Shown here piece by piece: positions 4,970 through 13,869 of a stretch of 14,172 nt of DNA (position 1 is its first letter; each line of letters starts with the position of its first letter). This stretch comes from a bacterium (GTDB lineage Bacteria; UBP13; UBA5359), in contig JAQVUQ010000023.1 in NCBI GenBank assembly GCA_028699365.1, positions 1-14,172 on the forward strand, in the 5' to 3' direction. Both the position numbers and the translations under genes were made by a program. The notes under the pieces were generated by a model. That model saw nothing but the letters and a program-made list of their open reading frames with translations. It had not been told where the DNA came from and ran no database searches.

Positions 4970-7069
4970 CTACCCGAGTATTTTACCATACAGATACGCC
5001 GCTCTGTCGGCATCTCTATCGTCAGGCTCCTGATGAGTGTAAGTTGCTGCCAGATATATAGCCGTCAATTCATGCAGCGCGGGAATGACGGTGCCCTGGT
5101 CAATCAGGCGTCTGAGATGTTCTCCCGGAGTCTCCCAGGGCTGCCGCCCCATCCCGGTCTCGTTCAGAAAGAGCAGAATGTGAGCGTAAGCCTGATCGAT
5201 ACGCTCCCTGGCCGTGCCGGTAAAAGTCTCCGCCTCAAGCAGCATGGCTTTACGATTCCTGTTTAAGACCAGCCTTCTGAGCAATTGACGGTAGATATGA
5301 ATCAGACCGACAATGGACAATGTGACGATGATAATCAACAACATGGATATCCAGAGACGCCTGTTCCTGAAGAGCATCTGCACCTTCTTCAGCATCAGCG
5401 AACCTGAAGAAGGCAGGCTCGCCCCTCTTCCCGGAGTAGCCTCGAAAACCACCCAACCGTGTCCCGGTATGTTGAGCTCAGCCCAGGCATGGGCATCCCT
5501 GAACCTTATCATTGTCCTGCCTTGTGCATCCACTTCCTCCGACAGGTATCCGGTAGCAAAGCGTGACGGTATGCCGTTGATACGAGCCAGAACGGCCATA
5601 GCCGTGGCAAAATACTGGCAATGGCCGCGTCCTGATCTAAAGAGAAAATAGTCCACACTCTCGCCTCGCGGCGAGCCCACGTTAAGACTGTATTCATAGT
5701 TGGCCAGAAGATATTTCTGTATTGCCCGGGCCTTCTCCAACGGCGTATTCAATCCGGCGGTTATATTTCTACCCAGTTCCATAACCCTGGGAGAGAGCGC
5801 CGGCAACTCTCTATAATCGGCAGCAATGACACCTTCAATTGCCGGCTTAGGCTTTTCCCGTTCCGGGATCTCGGAGGGGATCACCGATGTAACCGCATAT
5901 CGTAAGTTCGGTTTACGCTCGGATTGCAAAACAACCGAATCATACTCGCTCGAATAGGACAGAACAGAATTGATATTGATTGATTTGACGCAATAAGGAA
6001 CCGGCAAAAGAGGTGAAGGAGGATCGATAAGCTGCATATCGATGGTAAAGCGCCTGCCGGGAAGATCCTCATCCGTAAGCTTGGCTAAACCGGCAGCATT
6101 TACAAGTTCGGCGTTACTGAACACTGCCCGCCAGCTCTTTCCATCGTAGCCTTCGTAGCATGTCTCCCGCCAGTAAAAAGATATGTCCGTATCGGCCGTG
6201 GCCACCAGGCGGTTGTCATCCAGGCTTGGAACCGGTCCTATAGTGAAAGGGCCGTAGGTCCAACTGTCCGGAGCATTCGTCTTCACTTGAGGTGTGAACC
6301 AGTGAATCATGCGCCAGGAGATACGAAAGAACAGCCGATCAAAATAGAGCTGATTATTCCAGATGGATGCTGCCGCCATAGTACAGATCGTTACCATCAG
6401 CAGCAGCATCACAGATAATCGCAAATCCATCCTGACACGCCCGGCATGGCCGTGCCGCCTGTGCCTGTCGCCCAGATGAGCTATCTCCAACAGAGCTTCA
6501 GAACGCATAACGGCCAACAGCCCGATGATGGAGACTACCATCACGGTGATATTGAAAGAGGACGGGGCGCTTACCGTCAACAGAGCTTCCACCGACAGTG
6601 TAGGCACCAGCAGAAGGAAAACATCCTTGTCCCTTATAAGGGTGTAACTGCGTATGACGGCCGCCCACAGATAGACATAGCATAGAATCAGATAGAGTTT
6701 GCTCTCCAGAGTCTCAGAACCTATGCCGAATATCTGTTCGAGAGGCAACAGGTCTCTATTGAAGAAGAAGGTATAGGCTAACAGCAGCACCACGCCAAAG
6801 CCGACAAAGACAAAGAGCCGTCTGCTGGACAAGCCGTGGTAACGGGTATAAGTGCTGGTAACGAAGCCTGCTACTATTACGACGGGCATTATCCAGACCT
6901 GGTTGAACAGCACCAGCGTTCTGTCTACCAGAATAACACCACAAAGAACCGCTATCATGCCCCAGACATACAGAGCCAGAGATCGCCGGACGGGATGTTC
7001 TTCCCAGGCGCTCTTCGAGCGTGTTGTTGGTTGTTGATTGTTGGTTGTTGGCTTCAAGCTCCCTTGCAC
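4970..7069 (-). CDS. TgpA-type membrane transglutaminase-like protein
   Basis: This ~699-residue membrane protein has several N-terminal helices (about 30-235, DUF3488-like), a large extracytoplasmic region with a transglutaminase core, a single helix (572-593) and a cytoplasmic tail of DUF4129 type. The catalytic triad is visible as C483 in SGRGHCQYFATAMAVLAR, H527 in RDAHAWAEL and an acidic E543 in GWVVFEATPG. Proteins of this layout next to MoxR and DUF58 partners are thought to act as cysteine proteases or transglutaminases on envelope or secreted substrates; the actual substrate is unknown. The extreme N-terminus is odd: the apparent start is GTG with no well-spaced ribosome-binding site, and the first ~16 codons (…SLKPTTNNQQPTT) lie in repeat element B. 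The native start may have been lost or may be internal, for example Met38 within the first helix region. Followed by ogt after 9 nt. Confidence 0.88.
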   Translation of the reverse strand: MQGSLKPTTNNQQPTTRSKSAWEEHPVRRSLALYVWGMIAVLCGVILVDRTLVLFNQVWIMPVVIVAGFVTSTYTRYHGLSSRRLFVFVGFGVVLLLAYTFFFNRDLLPLEQIFGIGSETLESKLYLILCYVYLWAAVIRSYTLIRDKDVFLLLVPTLSVEALLTVSAPSSFNITVMVVSIIGLLAVMRSEALLEIAHLGDRHRRHGHAGRVRMDLRLSVMLLLMVTICTMAAASIWNNQLYFDRLFFRISWRMIHWFTPQVKTNAPDSWTYGPFTIGPVPSLDDNRLVATADTDISFYWRETCYEGYDGKSWRAVFSNAELVNAAGLAKLTDEDLPGRRFTIDMQLIDPPSPLLPVPYCVKSININSVLSYSSEYDSVVLQSERKPNLRYAVTSVIPSEIPEREKPKPAIEGVIAADYRELPALSPRVMELGRNITAGLNTPLEKARAIQKYLLANYEYSLNVGSPRGESVDYFLFRSGRGHCQYFATAMAVLARINGIPSRFATGYLSEEVDAQGRTMIRFRDAHAWAELNIPGHGWVVFEATPGRGASLPSSGSLMLKKVQMLFRNRRLWISMLLIIIVTLSIVGLIHIYRQLLRRLVLNRNRKAMLLEAETFTGTARERIDQAYAHILLFLNETGMGRQPWETPGEHLRRLIDQGTVIPALHELTAIYLAATYTHQEPDDRDADRAAYLYGKILG

Positions 7070-7222
7070 GCTCCGCCCTAACTTCTATCTTTTATCTTCT
7101 GTCTTCTGTCTTCTGTTTTACCATACCCCAGTGACCAGCCAAAACTCCTGGCTCCTGGCTCCTGAACTTGCAAACACAGCCTAATACATAAATAACGACC
7201 CTAAACTCTTGACCCCTGAACC
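7008..7222 (-). repeat. Composite heptanucleotide-repeat element, copy B
   Basis: This element is homologous to 4173-4514 but shorter. On the plus strand it reads: hairpin GCGCTCTTCGAGCGT (7008-7022), four TTGTTGG-type heptads (7024-7051), CTTCAAGCT, five CTTCT heptads (7081-7115), three CTCCTGG heptads (7145-7165), a shared spacer beginning TTGCAAACA, and a degenerate TGAACC end at about 7216-7222. It supplies the stop codon of the DUF58 gene (7201-7203) and the annotated start of the transglutaminase gene. Copy A does the same for its neighbours. Confidence 0.85.
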
Positions 7223-8466
7223 GTCGATTTCGATATGCGGCTCAACGCTTCGGCCATATCATCGCCGCTCTTTATATCTACCGGACCCAGCCCGGCTCTT
7301 TCCAGTCTGCTGAATTGTTCCTGCCTGACGGCAATATACCTCTTGCGCCGGCCTGCCCTGATCTTTTTTCCATAAGTTGATGCATCGGGACTGATCAGGA
7401 AAGAGAACACCTTTCGGGCGCTTGCCGTTATCATGCTGTCAGCCAGCAGCGGGTCCGGATCAGACGAGACGATATATACGCTGGCGCCCGGTTCGCTTTC
7501 CAGGATATCCCTGGTCAGCACTTCGGATAAAGGTTTTCCCTGCCCGCCTTTAAGCGCTGCCAATAGGGCCAGAATGTCGTAGATGTAATGCCGGTTTACT
7601 AATACCGGAGCACCGTTGCCGTCCCCGTTGATCTGGAAGTAGAGCCTTATCTTGCCTTTAAGCAACGAAACAGCCAGGCTTATTGCCGCTATGACCGCAT
7701 CTTCCAGAACCGCCTCCAGTCCGAAGCCCGACGAACAGGTGGAACGGGCGTCAAGAAGAATAATCGCGGTAGGCACGGCGTCACGCTCAAATTCCTTGAC
7801 AAAGAGCTTTCCTTCACGGGCGGTAGCTCTCCAGTGAATGCGCTTGAGATCGTCCCCCTGATGATAATCCCTCAGACCGGCAAAGGTTTCCCTGCCTTCC
7901 GGCGCCAGCCTCGAAAGATTATCGCCTATTCTCCTGCTGTATCTTGCGCTGGGAGCAGGGATTGTTATCGACACAGGCGCAGGATAGACCGTAATCGATC
8001 CTGCCGGCAAAGCGCTGTGCCTCATCTGAAGAATGCCCAGCGGATCGACGGCTTCAATGCAGAGACGATCATCGGCATAGATCCCCCGTCGCGCCATGAC
8101 GATCTGATAATCCACATCCAGCGTTTCATGCGGGGCAAGATCGTCTACTATCAGCAGAGCCTCCGGCGCACCGGATAAAACCGGCAATTGATCCCTGAGC
8201 ATCAGCCGCGGAATTATCCTGCCGGTTTCATTTCTTATTCTTGCTGAAAGCGTGATTTCTTCCCCGGCGAAAAAACCACCCTCGAGCGGAATGCGCGTCA
8301 CCCTTACACCCTTCAGCACAAGATATGAGTAGAGACAGGATGCAGCCGCCAGGCTAAGCATGCAAGTGGATACATAGTAAATGGGCTTCACCTGGTTGAT
8401 AGAGGCTATCAGAAAGAAGGCAACACTCAAGAGTATATATATTGTTCCCCTGCGAGTGGGCCTCAA
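7201..8466 (-). CDS. DUF58 domain-containing membrane protein
   Basis: This 421-residue protein has two N-terminal membrane helices (about 9-25 and 29-51), then an extracytoplasmic beta-rich region (60-170). The DUF58 signature FAGLRDYHQGDDLKRIHWRA (195-214) follows, continuing into KLFVKEFERD. A vWA-like strand AIILLDARS (234-242) has only a degenerate metal-binding pattern. DUF58 proteins occur beside MoxR ATPases and transglutaminases and are presumed partners of the ATPase. The start is TTG, within a 4-nt TTGA overlap with the moxR stop, so translation is probably coupled to it. The C-terminal end after SRISKS is read from repeat element B, which also gives the stop codon. The biochemical function of the family is not defined. 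Confidence 0.9.
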   Translation of the reverse strand: MRPTRRGTIYILLSVAFFLIASINQVKPIYYVSTCMLSLAAASCLYSYLVLKGVRVTRIPLEGGFFAGEEITLSARIRNETGRIIPRLMLRDQLPVLSGAPEALLIVDDLAPHETLDVDYQIVMARRGIYADDRLCIEAVDPLGILQMRHSALPAGSITVYPAPVSITIPAPSARYSRRIGDNLSRLAPEGRETFAGLRDYHQGDDLKRIHWRATAREGKLFVKEFERDAVPTAIILLDARSTCSSGFGLEAVLEDAVIAAISLAVSLLKGKIRLYFQINGDGNGAPVLVNRHYIYDILALLAALKGGQGKPLSEVLTRDILESEPGASVYIVSSDPDPLLADSMITASARKVFSFLISPDASTYGKKIRAGRRKRYIAVRQEQFSRLERAGLGPVDIKSGDDMAEALSRISKSTVQGSRV

Positions 8467-9416
8467 CCCTTATCACCACCGTCGACAGGTATCTCTTCCA
8501 GCAGGCGTTCTATGATTCTGCGCCCGTCAATTCCGTGCAGCGCCACTTCCGGACGCAGTATCAGGCGATGAGACAGGACATCGGCAGCCATAGCCTTTAT
8601 ATCATCCGGCAGAACGTAATCCCTTCCGCTGATAGCAGCCAGCGCCTGGGCAGAGCGATAAAGCGATATGGAGCCTCTGGGAGATGCCCCCAGGTAAACA
8701 TCCTTCTCTTTACGTGTAGCCCTCACCAGCCTAAGAATATAGGCTCTGGCGGCATCGCTGACCGTTATTTCGTGAATATACCCACCGATGGACTGTATAT
8801 CTTCCGGTCCTACAACTCTCTTTGCCGTCTTAAAGCCTGCTTCTCCGCCCTGGCTGCGTAATATGGCATCCTCGACATCGGCTTCGGGATAACCGAGTGA
8901 GAGGCACATCTGAAATCTATCCAATTGAGCTTCCGGCAAAGGATACGTTCCCTCATACTCCACCGGGTTCTGCGTGCCTATGACAAAGAACGGGCTGGGC
9001 ATAGGATAGGTTCTGCCCTCGGCCGACACCTGGCGCTCCTCCATGCACTCCAGCAAACTGGATTGGGTCTTGGGGCTGGAGCGGTTGATTTCATCCGCCA
9101 GCAGTATATTGGTAAAAACAGGGCCGGGCTGAAACTCGAAGCTACGCTCTCCCTGATTGTAGATCACCGATCCCGTAATATCGGAGGGCACAAGGTCAGG
9201 CGTAAACTGCACACGCTTGAAATCGCATCCCGTAACCAGACCGAAAGCCTTGGCCAGGACGGTCTTGCCGACTCCCGGCACATCTTCAAGAAGCAGGTGA
9301 CCACCGCTCAACATGGCAGCCAGAGCATGCTCCAGAACCCGCCGTTTGCCGATAATAATCTTTTCCATCTCCGATAATACATCCGATATGGCAATCGTTG
9401 TCTCTTCAAGTGTCAT
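8463..9416 (-). CDS. MoxR-family AAA+ ATPase
   Basis: This 317-residue cytoplasmic AAA+ chaperone-like ATPase carries Walker A PGVGKT (47-52), Walker B ILLADEINR (104-112), SPKTQSSLLECMEERQV (114-130), sensor-1 GTQNP (147-151) and PEAQLDRF (161-168) with the arginine-finger region. The C-terminal lid contains GASPRGS (sensor 2). MoxR proteins are thought to act in maturation or assembly of vWA-type and envelope protein complexes. It is the first gene of the MoxR-DUF58-transglutaminase trio. The ATG at 9416 has a GAGGGG site 7 nt upstream. That site is flanked immediately by the MITE-like element (9431-9662), so the operon's promoter must lie in or beyond that element. Confidence 0.95.
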   Translation of the reverse strand: MTLEETTIAISDVLSEMEKIIIGKRRVLEHALAAMLSGGHLLLEDVPGVGKTVLAKAFGLVTGCDFKRVQFTPDLVPSDITGSVIYNQGERSFEFQPGPVFTNILLADEINRSSPKTQSSLLECMEERQVSAEGRTYPMPSPFFVIGTQNPVEYEGTYPLPEAQLDRFQMCLSLGYPEADVEDAILRSQGGEAGFKTAKRVVGPEDIQSIGGYIHEITVSDAARAYILRLVRATRKEKDVYLGASPRGSISLYRSAQALAAISGRDYVLPDDIKAMAADVLSHRLILRPEVALHGIDGRRIIERLLEEIPVDGGDKG

Positions 9417-9430
9417 GTATTGTCCCCTCT

Positions 9431-9662
9431 GTCAGGCACAAAGGCACTAAGGCACAAAGGCACAAAGTTCTTTAGCCCGTTATTTCTGCTTTATCTTTGA
9501 GATTAAGCTACTTAACATACGCTCTATCTCTCTACTCGTTTCATAAAGAGTATCATAATCCTCATAAGATCCCGGTAGTTTCTCAAATCAACCTCCTATT
9601 CCCAGCTTGTGAATGCGCTTAGGCCCTTTGTGCCTCTGTGCCTCTGTGCCTTTGTGCCTGAC
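9431..9662. mobile_element. MITE-like element with octanucleotide-repeat inverted ends
   Basis: The termini are exact 17-bp inverted repeats, GTCAGGCACAAAGGCAC at 9431-9447 and its complement at 9646-9662. These extend to 37 bp with 3 mismatches (9431-9467 against 9626-9662). Each end is an array of GGCACAAA-type octamers. The interior carries a decayed coding fragment (9480-9587) but no transposase. I do not see a convincing target-site duplication. It fills most of the ktrA-moxR gap, from 23 nt after the ktrA stop to 14 nt before the moxR start. Whether it moves or is a slippage-prone repeat around a lost gene cannot be decided from one copy. Confidence 0.7.
9480..9587 (-). pseudogene. Remnant of a four-helix-bundle (23S rRNA IVS-type) protein
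   Basis: On the minus strand 35 codons read FEKLPGSYEDYDTLYETSRE (then IERMLSSLISKIKQK) to a TAA stop. This resembles the C-terminal helix of the four-helix-bundle/S23 family (pattern Y..L.E...EI.RML..LI..L). There is no start codon, and a TGA stop lies directly upstream. An AGGAGG site just before that stop (about 9592-9597) suggests that the 5' signal survived while the body of the gene was deleted. It is too short and lacks the rest of the family, so it is called a remnant. Confidence 0.55.
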
Positions 9663-9685
9663 TTACAAATGGTCCCCAGCCAGAG

Positions 9686-10336
9686 TTATGGCCTGAAGTA
9701 ATCAAGCCTGTCCTCCCGGCCCATTACGATGAGAATATCGCCCTCTTCCAGGCGGTCCGTACCGCCGGGAGATACGATAAGATCATTACCTCTCTTTATC
9801 ACCAGTATATTTATACCCATCCTGGTCCGCAGGCACATCTCGGCCAGGGTCTTTCCAAAGAGCTTGGCCGGCGTCGTCACCTCGACTATACTGTAATCCG
9901 TAGTAAGAGGAATATAATCGACGATCGTCTGAGACATCAGGCCGTGAGCCACCTTGACGCCCATATCGCGCTCAGGGAATACGACTCTGTCGGCCCCCAC
10001 CTTCATCAGAACATTGCTCTGGGTATCGCTGAGAGCTTTGGCCACGACATACCTGGCACCCAATTGCTTCAGGTTCAGGGTAATGATAATGCTGTCTTCC
10101 AGGTCGGAGCCTCGTCCTACGATAACCACATCGAAATTGGTCACTCCCAGACTCCGCAAAGCCTCCATATCGGTGGCATCCATCTGAACTATATGCGTAA
10201 CGCTATCCATCATATTGCGGACGATTTCCATATTGGTATCTACGCCAAGCACTTCATGTCCCATGCCGTATAATGTCCTGGCCACACTGGCGCCGAAAAA
10301 ACCCAGACCTATTACCAGAAAACTCTTCTTTTCCAT
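9686..10336 (-). CDS. ktrA: K+ uptake regulatory subunit, TrkA/KtrA family (RCK protein)
   Basis: This 216-residue cytoplasmic protein is the nucleotide-gated ring subunit that controls the KtrB/TrkH K+ channel-like transporter. The RCK_N domain (1-~125) has the Rossmann GLGFFG at 10-15 and an acidic D33 after beta-2 for the nucleotide ribose. An RCK_C (TrkA_C) domain follows (about 145-216, ending GDILIVMGREDRLDYF). A single RCK_N/RCK_C unit of this size fits KtrA rather than the two-unit enteric TrkA. The ATG start has GTGGAAG 4-5 nt upstream. It begins 10 nt after the ktrB stop, so the pair is surely co-transcribed. Downstream lies the MITE-like element. Confidence 0.95.
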   Translation of the reverse strand: MEKKSFLVIGLGFFGASVARTLYGMGHEVLGVDTNMEIVRNMMDSVTHIVQMDATDMEALRSLGVTNFDVVIVGRGSDLEDSIIITLNLKQLGARYVVAKALSDTQSNVLMKVGADRVVFPERDMGVKVAHGLMSQTIVDYIPLTTDYSIVEVTTPAKLFGKTLAEMCLRTRMGINILVIKRGNDLIVSPGGTDRLEEGDILIVMGREDRLDYFRP

Positions 10337-10346
10337 AATCTTCCAC

Positions 10347-11711
10347 TCACCCTATCGATATTCTTTCTTCAGGATACGATATCACCGTGCTTTGTTTCCG
10401 CTGCGCCAGAGCAGCGGCAAACGTCAGCGGCCCCACCCTCCCGGCAAACATGACGAACGGAATTATCATCTTCCCGACAACGGAAAGCGCCGGCGTAATA
10501 CCTGTACTCAATCCGACGGTGCCGAAGGCCGAAACCACCTCAAAGAGCACCTGCATGAACTCCTTACCCTCGGTTATTTCCAGAATCATCGTTGCCACTA
10601 TCACCAGAAATAGCGCAAGCATGGCCACCGCCAGAGCACGCAGCGCCAGGTCGAAGGGAATGCGCCTGCCACTGACGTTTATCTCCTCATGGCCGGTTAT
10701 TACTGAACGCGCACTGATGAAAAGCACAGCAAAGGTAGTTGTCTTTATGCCGCCGCCCGTTCCCCCCGGAGATGCCCCTATGAACATCAAAATCACGGTC
10801 AGCAACAACGTCGCCCCGTGCATATCCCCGATACTGATCGTATTGAAACCGGCCGTTCTGGGCGACACCGCCTGAAAGAAAGCCGCCAATATCTTATGCA
10901 GCAGCGGCAGCTTACCTAAAGTGGCCGGGTTACCGTATTCCAGCAGAAACACGGCCAGGGTACCCACCGCTATAAGCACGCCGGTGGCAATAAGCACTAC
11001 CCTGGTATGCAGAAGCAGCCGGGGACGACGATGCGTCTGCGCATCGTATAGATCGGCGATAACCATGAAACCGATGCCTCCAAGAATTATCAAACCGGAA
11101 ACAACTATATTGACCAGAGGATCACCGACAAAAGACGTGAAGCCGCTGAAAGGACCTGTATAGGGGCCGAAGATATCGAAGCCTGCGTTGCAGAAAGCGG
11201 AAACTGCATGAAATATGGACAGATACAGGCCACGCCAGAATCCGTATAGAGATCCAAATCTGGCAAACAGCAGCAACGCCCCCACGCCTTCTATGACCAG
11301 GGTCATCCTGACCACATATTTCACCAGTTTGACCATGCCCTGCAATGAGAGCTGACCCAGGGATTCCCGGATAAGCAATCTCTCTCTGAGTCCGATCCTC
11401 CGTCCCAGAAAGGCGAAGATGATGGTGGACATGGTCATGAAGCCCAATCCACCTATCTGTATCAGCGCCAGTATGATCAATTGCCCAAACAGAGTAAAGG
11501 TAGTGCCCGTATCCACCACTACCAGTCCCGTAACGCAGACGGCGGAATTAGCCGTGAAAAGTGCATCCAACGGAGACAGCGTCTTCCCATCCTGGAGCAT
11601 AACCGGCAAGGAGAGCAGGAAAGCTCCAATAATGATCACCAGAAGGAAGCCCAGCACCATCACCTGCGGCGGCGTCAAACTGTATCTGCTTTTAACGTTA
11701 TTGCCAGACAT
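10347..11711 (-). CDS. ktrB: K+ translocating subunit, TrkH/KtrB family
   Basis: This 454-residue integral membrane protein has four M1-P-M2 repeats. The four selectivity-filter glycines are visible: G62 (SAVCVTGL), G177 (SAFCNAGF), G288 (SPRTAGFN) and G400 (SAFGTVGLSTG). The flexible intramembrane gate loop, GASPGGTGGGIKTTT, is at 312-326 and the conserved gate-facing Arg is R425 (FAGRVGPLT). It imports K+, normally driven or gated by Na+, and assembles with the adjacent RCK subunit. The ATG at 11711 is preferred: GGAG lies 5 nt upstream of it, whereas the TTG at 11714 would leave only 2 nt. Length fits KtrB. It starts about 50 nt after the O-antigen-ligase-like gene. Confidence 0.95.
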   Translation of the reverse strand: MSGNNVKSRYSLTPPQVMVLGFLLVIIIGAFLLSLPVMLQDGKTLSPLDALFTANSAVCVTGLVVVDTGTTFTLFGQLIILALIQIGGLGFMTMSTIIFAFLGRRIGLRERLLIRESLGQLSLQGMVKLVKYVVRMTLVIEGVGALLLFARFGSLYGFWRGLYLSIFHAVSAFCNAGFDIFGPYTGPFSGFTSFVGDPLVNIVVSGLIILGGIGFMVIADLYDAQTHRRPRLLLHTRVVLIATGVLIAVGTLAVFLLEYGNPATLGKLPLLHKILAAFFQAVSPRTAGFNTISIGDMHGATLLLTVILMFIGASPGGTGGGIKTTTFAVLFISARSVITGHEEINVSGRRIPFDLALRALAVAMLALFLVIVATMILEITEGKEFMQVLFEVVSAFGTVGLSTGITPALSVVGKMIIPFVMFAGRVGPLTFAAALAQRKQSTVISYPEERISIG

Positions 11712-11760
11712 CAAATCTCCGTTACTCTGCTGAAGTATAATCTAAAGGCCATGGTACAGG

Positions 11761-13809
11761 CTATCGGACCGACGATATACGCTTCAGATCCTTAAAAAAT
11801 ATTCTTGCTCCATTATCATGCGGAGCATTTTTCGACAGAAAACCGGCCTCCTCTTCGGCCAAAGCCATGTTGCCGGCATTAAGCCCGGCTGTGCCCCTCA
11901 GAACATGCGCTCTTATATATCCGGGGCTTACATAAACAGCCCTCTCCAGAAGAGTGAGCGCCTGTCCATACTCGCCACGCTGCATCAGCATTGCAGCGAG
12001 ATTGGCAAGATTGACGGCATAATTAGGATCCTGAGATACGCTTTGCACATAATACTCCATAGCTTTATCATAATCACCCAACCGGTGGTAACATACCGCC
12101 GTCAGATTGAGAAGGGATTCGGAATTATCATAGTTGACCTGAGCCCGCCCGGCATATTTTACAGCCGATCTGAGCAATTCGTCCCTCTCGCCGCCGGCTC
12201 TCAACCCGGCCAGATTATAGCTGTATTGGCTGAGAGAATACCAGCCCCGGCCATAAGACGGCAAGTACTCCATAGCCTGCTTGCCATACTGCAAGGCATT
12301 TTCATAGCGAAGCATCGCCGTTTCGTTTTCAGCCAGCTTGATATACCTGGAACACATATAGGTCCTGTAAACGGAAACACCGTTGAAAGAGATATAAGCG
12401 ATCAACAGGAAGATAAGCGCCAGGCCGGATAAGTCGGCGAACAACCGCCGCCACGGCATGCCGGCAGCTTCTACATCATCGTCCGGCAGCGTAGAGCCGT
12501 CCTGAACCCGGCGCATGATCTCGACCAGCCCCAGAAAGAGATAGAAGTAGACGTAAGTGGGCAGGATATCGAAATTCGTCAGATTATGAGCCATTACGGC
12601 AGCAAAAGACGCTCCCAGAGCCGTCGCCAGAGCGGTATATCCCGGCGACGGGCGTTCTGCAACCATTTTCAGAATATACCCGGCTGCAAGAAGGATTATG
12701 GCTGCATAGACAGCCAGTCCGATAATACCGTAATTCGCCAGAAAAGCCAGGTAATTATTATGCGGGTTATCGTAATTCAGTCCCTGTTCCAGCCTGGCAA
12801 GCTGTGCTGATTTCAACGGTGTAAAAGCCACTCTGAAAGCCTCATGACCGGATCCCACGACAGGCGATTGCTTCACCAGAGAGAGCGTATCCCTCCACAG
12901 CAGAAGCCTGACCTTGCCGCTAAACGGATCGGAAGCACGCTCTATCAGACCGTCCTTCAAGCCCAGGGCCCACAAAGAAGCTACGACCGTGATCACCAGA
13001 ACAAGGGTTACGGCGGCAATCCTGATCCATAAGAGCCGTCTGCCTGAACGCTCGACTGCACCTCTGATATACAGAATGGAGAACACCACCATGCCGGCAA
13101 CGACACCCAGCCAGGCACCTCTGGTGTAAGTGAGAATTATAGCCAGTAGAGTTATCATGAACATACTCGCATAAGCGATCTTGCCGGCATTACGTTTTGT
13201 GTAAAGGAACAGTCCTGCATTCATGAACAGAGGATATAGCAGCAGGTTGGCCAGAAATTCCGGGTTGCCCATAGTGGAGTAAATCCTATCGCCGAAGGAA
13301 GCAACAAAACCTACCTGTGCAGGCATGAATTTCTGTAATATCCCGTATAGAGAAACCACCGTGCCTGTCACGACAAAGACTTTAATGATCCCGACAGCCT
13401 GTTCCATTCTGTAAGCAGAGCCGGTAATTACCCAATAAAGAGCTATGAGACTGATCATGGTCAGCGTGCCGATACCCCTGGCACCACTGCCGTACCAGGA
13501 AACATGGGGATTAACAGACAGGATGGTGGATAAGATAACGCTTCCTATCTGCAGCAACAGGAGAATCGACATGGGTGATTTCAACAGCTTAAACGGATCA
13601 CCCTCCGTATATAACCGGGAACGAAGAAAGAATAACACCACCGTAAATGATGCCGCCGGAGAAAAAAGCCCCCAGAACAACAGCAGCTTAGGTATCTGGT
13701 AATTGCCCAGCAATCCTTTCGAATATACCAATGGAATACCTATTATCAGCAGATAAAGAGAGCAGACGACCCACCGGCTAAATGTGCCCGGTTTCAACAA
13801 TGTATCCAT
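11761..13809 (-). CDS. O-antigen ligase/PglL-type membrane protein with C-terminal TPRs
   Basis: This polytopic protein has about 10-12 membrane helices followed by a TPR region. With numbering from the TTG at 13860, it shows GNPEFLANLLL (199-209), YTRGAWLG (245-252) and the Wzy_C block from LLLWRDTL to DNPHNNYLAF (319-373). The block contains H367, in the position of the catalytic His of WaaL/PglL glycan transferases. Helices end near 500, and at least three TPR-like repeats occupy about 515-690 (YENALQYGKQAMEYLP, DYDKAMEYYVQSVSQDPN, EYGQALTLLERAVYVSPG). Such enzymes move lipid-linked glycans to lipid A, polysaccharide or protein. The pilT neighbour raises pilin glycosylation as a possibility (inference). 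The start is uncertain: the ATG at 13809 has GGGGGCGG about 9 nt upstream, while the TTG at 13860 lies 9 nt after the pilT stop but lacks a clear site. Confidence 0.82.
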   Translation of the reverse strand: MDTLLKPGTFSRWVVCSLYLLIIGIPLVYSKGLLGNYQIPKLLLFWGLFSPAASFTVVLFFLRSRLYTEGDPFKLLKSPMSILLLLQIGSVILSTILSVNPHVSWYGSGARGIGTLTMISLIALYWVITGSAYRMEQAVGIIKVFVVTGTVVSLYGILQKFMPAQVGFVASFGDRIYSTMGNPEFLANLLLYPLFMNAGLFLYTKRNAGKIAYASMFMITLLAIILTYTRGAWLGVVAGMVVFSILYIRGAVERSGRRLLWIRIAAVTLVLVITVVASLWALGLKDGLIERASDPFSGKVRLLLWRDTLSLVKQSPVVGSGHEAFRVAFTPLKSAQLARLEQGLNYDNPHNNYLAFLANYGIIGLAVYAAIILLAAGYILKMVAERPSPGYTALATALGASFAAVMAHNLTNFDILPTYVYFYLFLGLVEIMRRVQDGSTLPDDDVEAAGMPWRRLFADLSGLALIFLLIAYISFNGVSVYRTYMCSRYIKLAENETAMLRYENALQYGKQAMEYLPSYGRGWYSLSQYSYNLAGLRAGGERDELLRSAVKYAGRAQVNYDNSESLLNLTAVCYHRLGDYDKAMEYYVQSVSQDPNYAVNLANLAAMLMQRGEYGQALTLLERAVYVSPGYIRAHVLRGTAGLNAGNMALAEEEAGFLSKNAPHDNGARIFFKDLKRISSVR

Positions 13810-13869
13810 GGGATACAACCGCCCCCGAACAGCAAGAATTATATCTAAAATCTTTATCAAAGCAGAAGA

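Noticed and set aside
9431-9662. Target-site duplication flanking the element
   Set aside because: The flanking bases (…CCCCTCT and TTACAAA…) do not match beyond chance.
11734-11739. TATACT -10-like hexamer upstream of ktrB (minus strand)
   Set aside because: There is no acceptable -35 box at the right spacing, and the gap is only about 50 nt within a likely operon.
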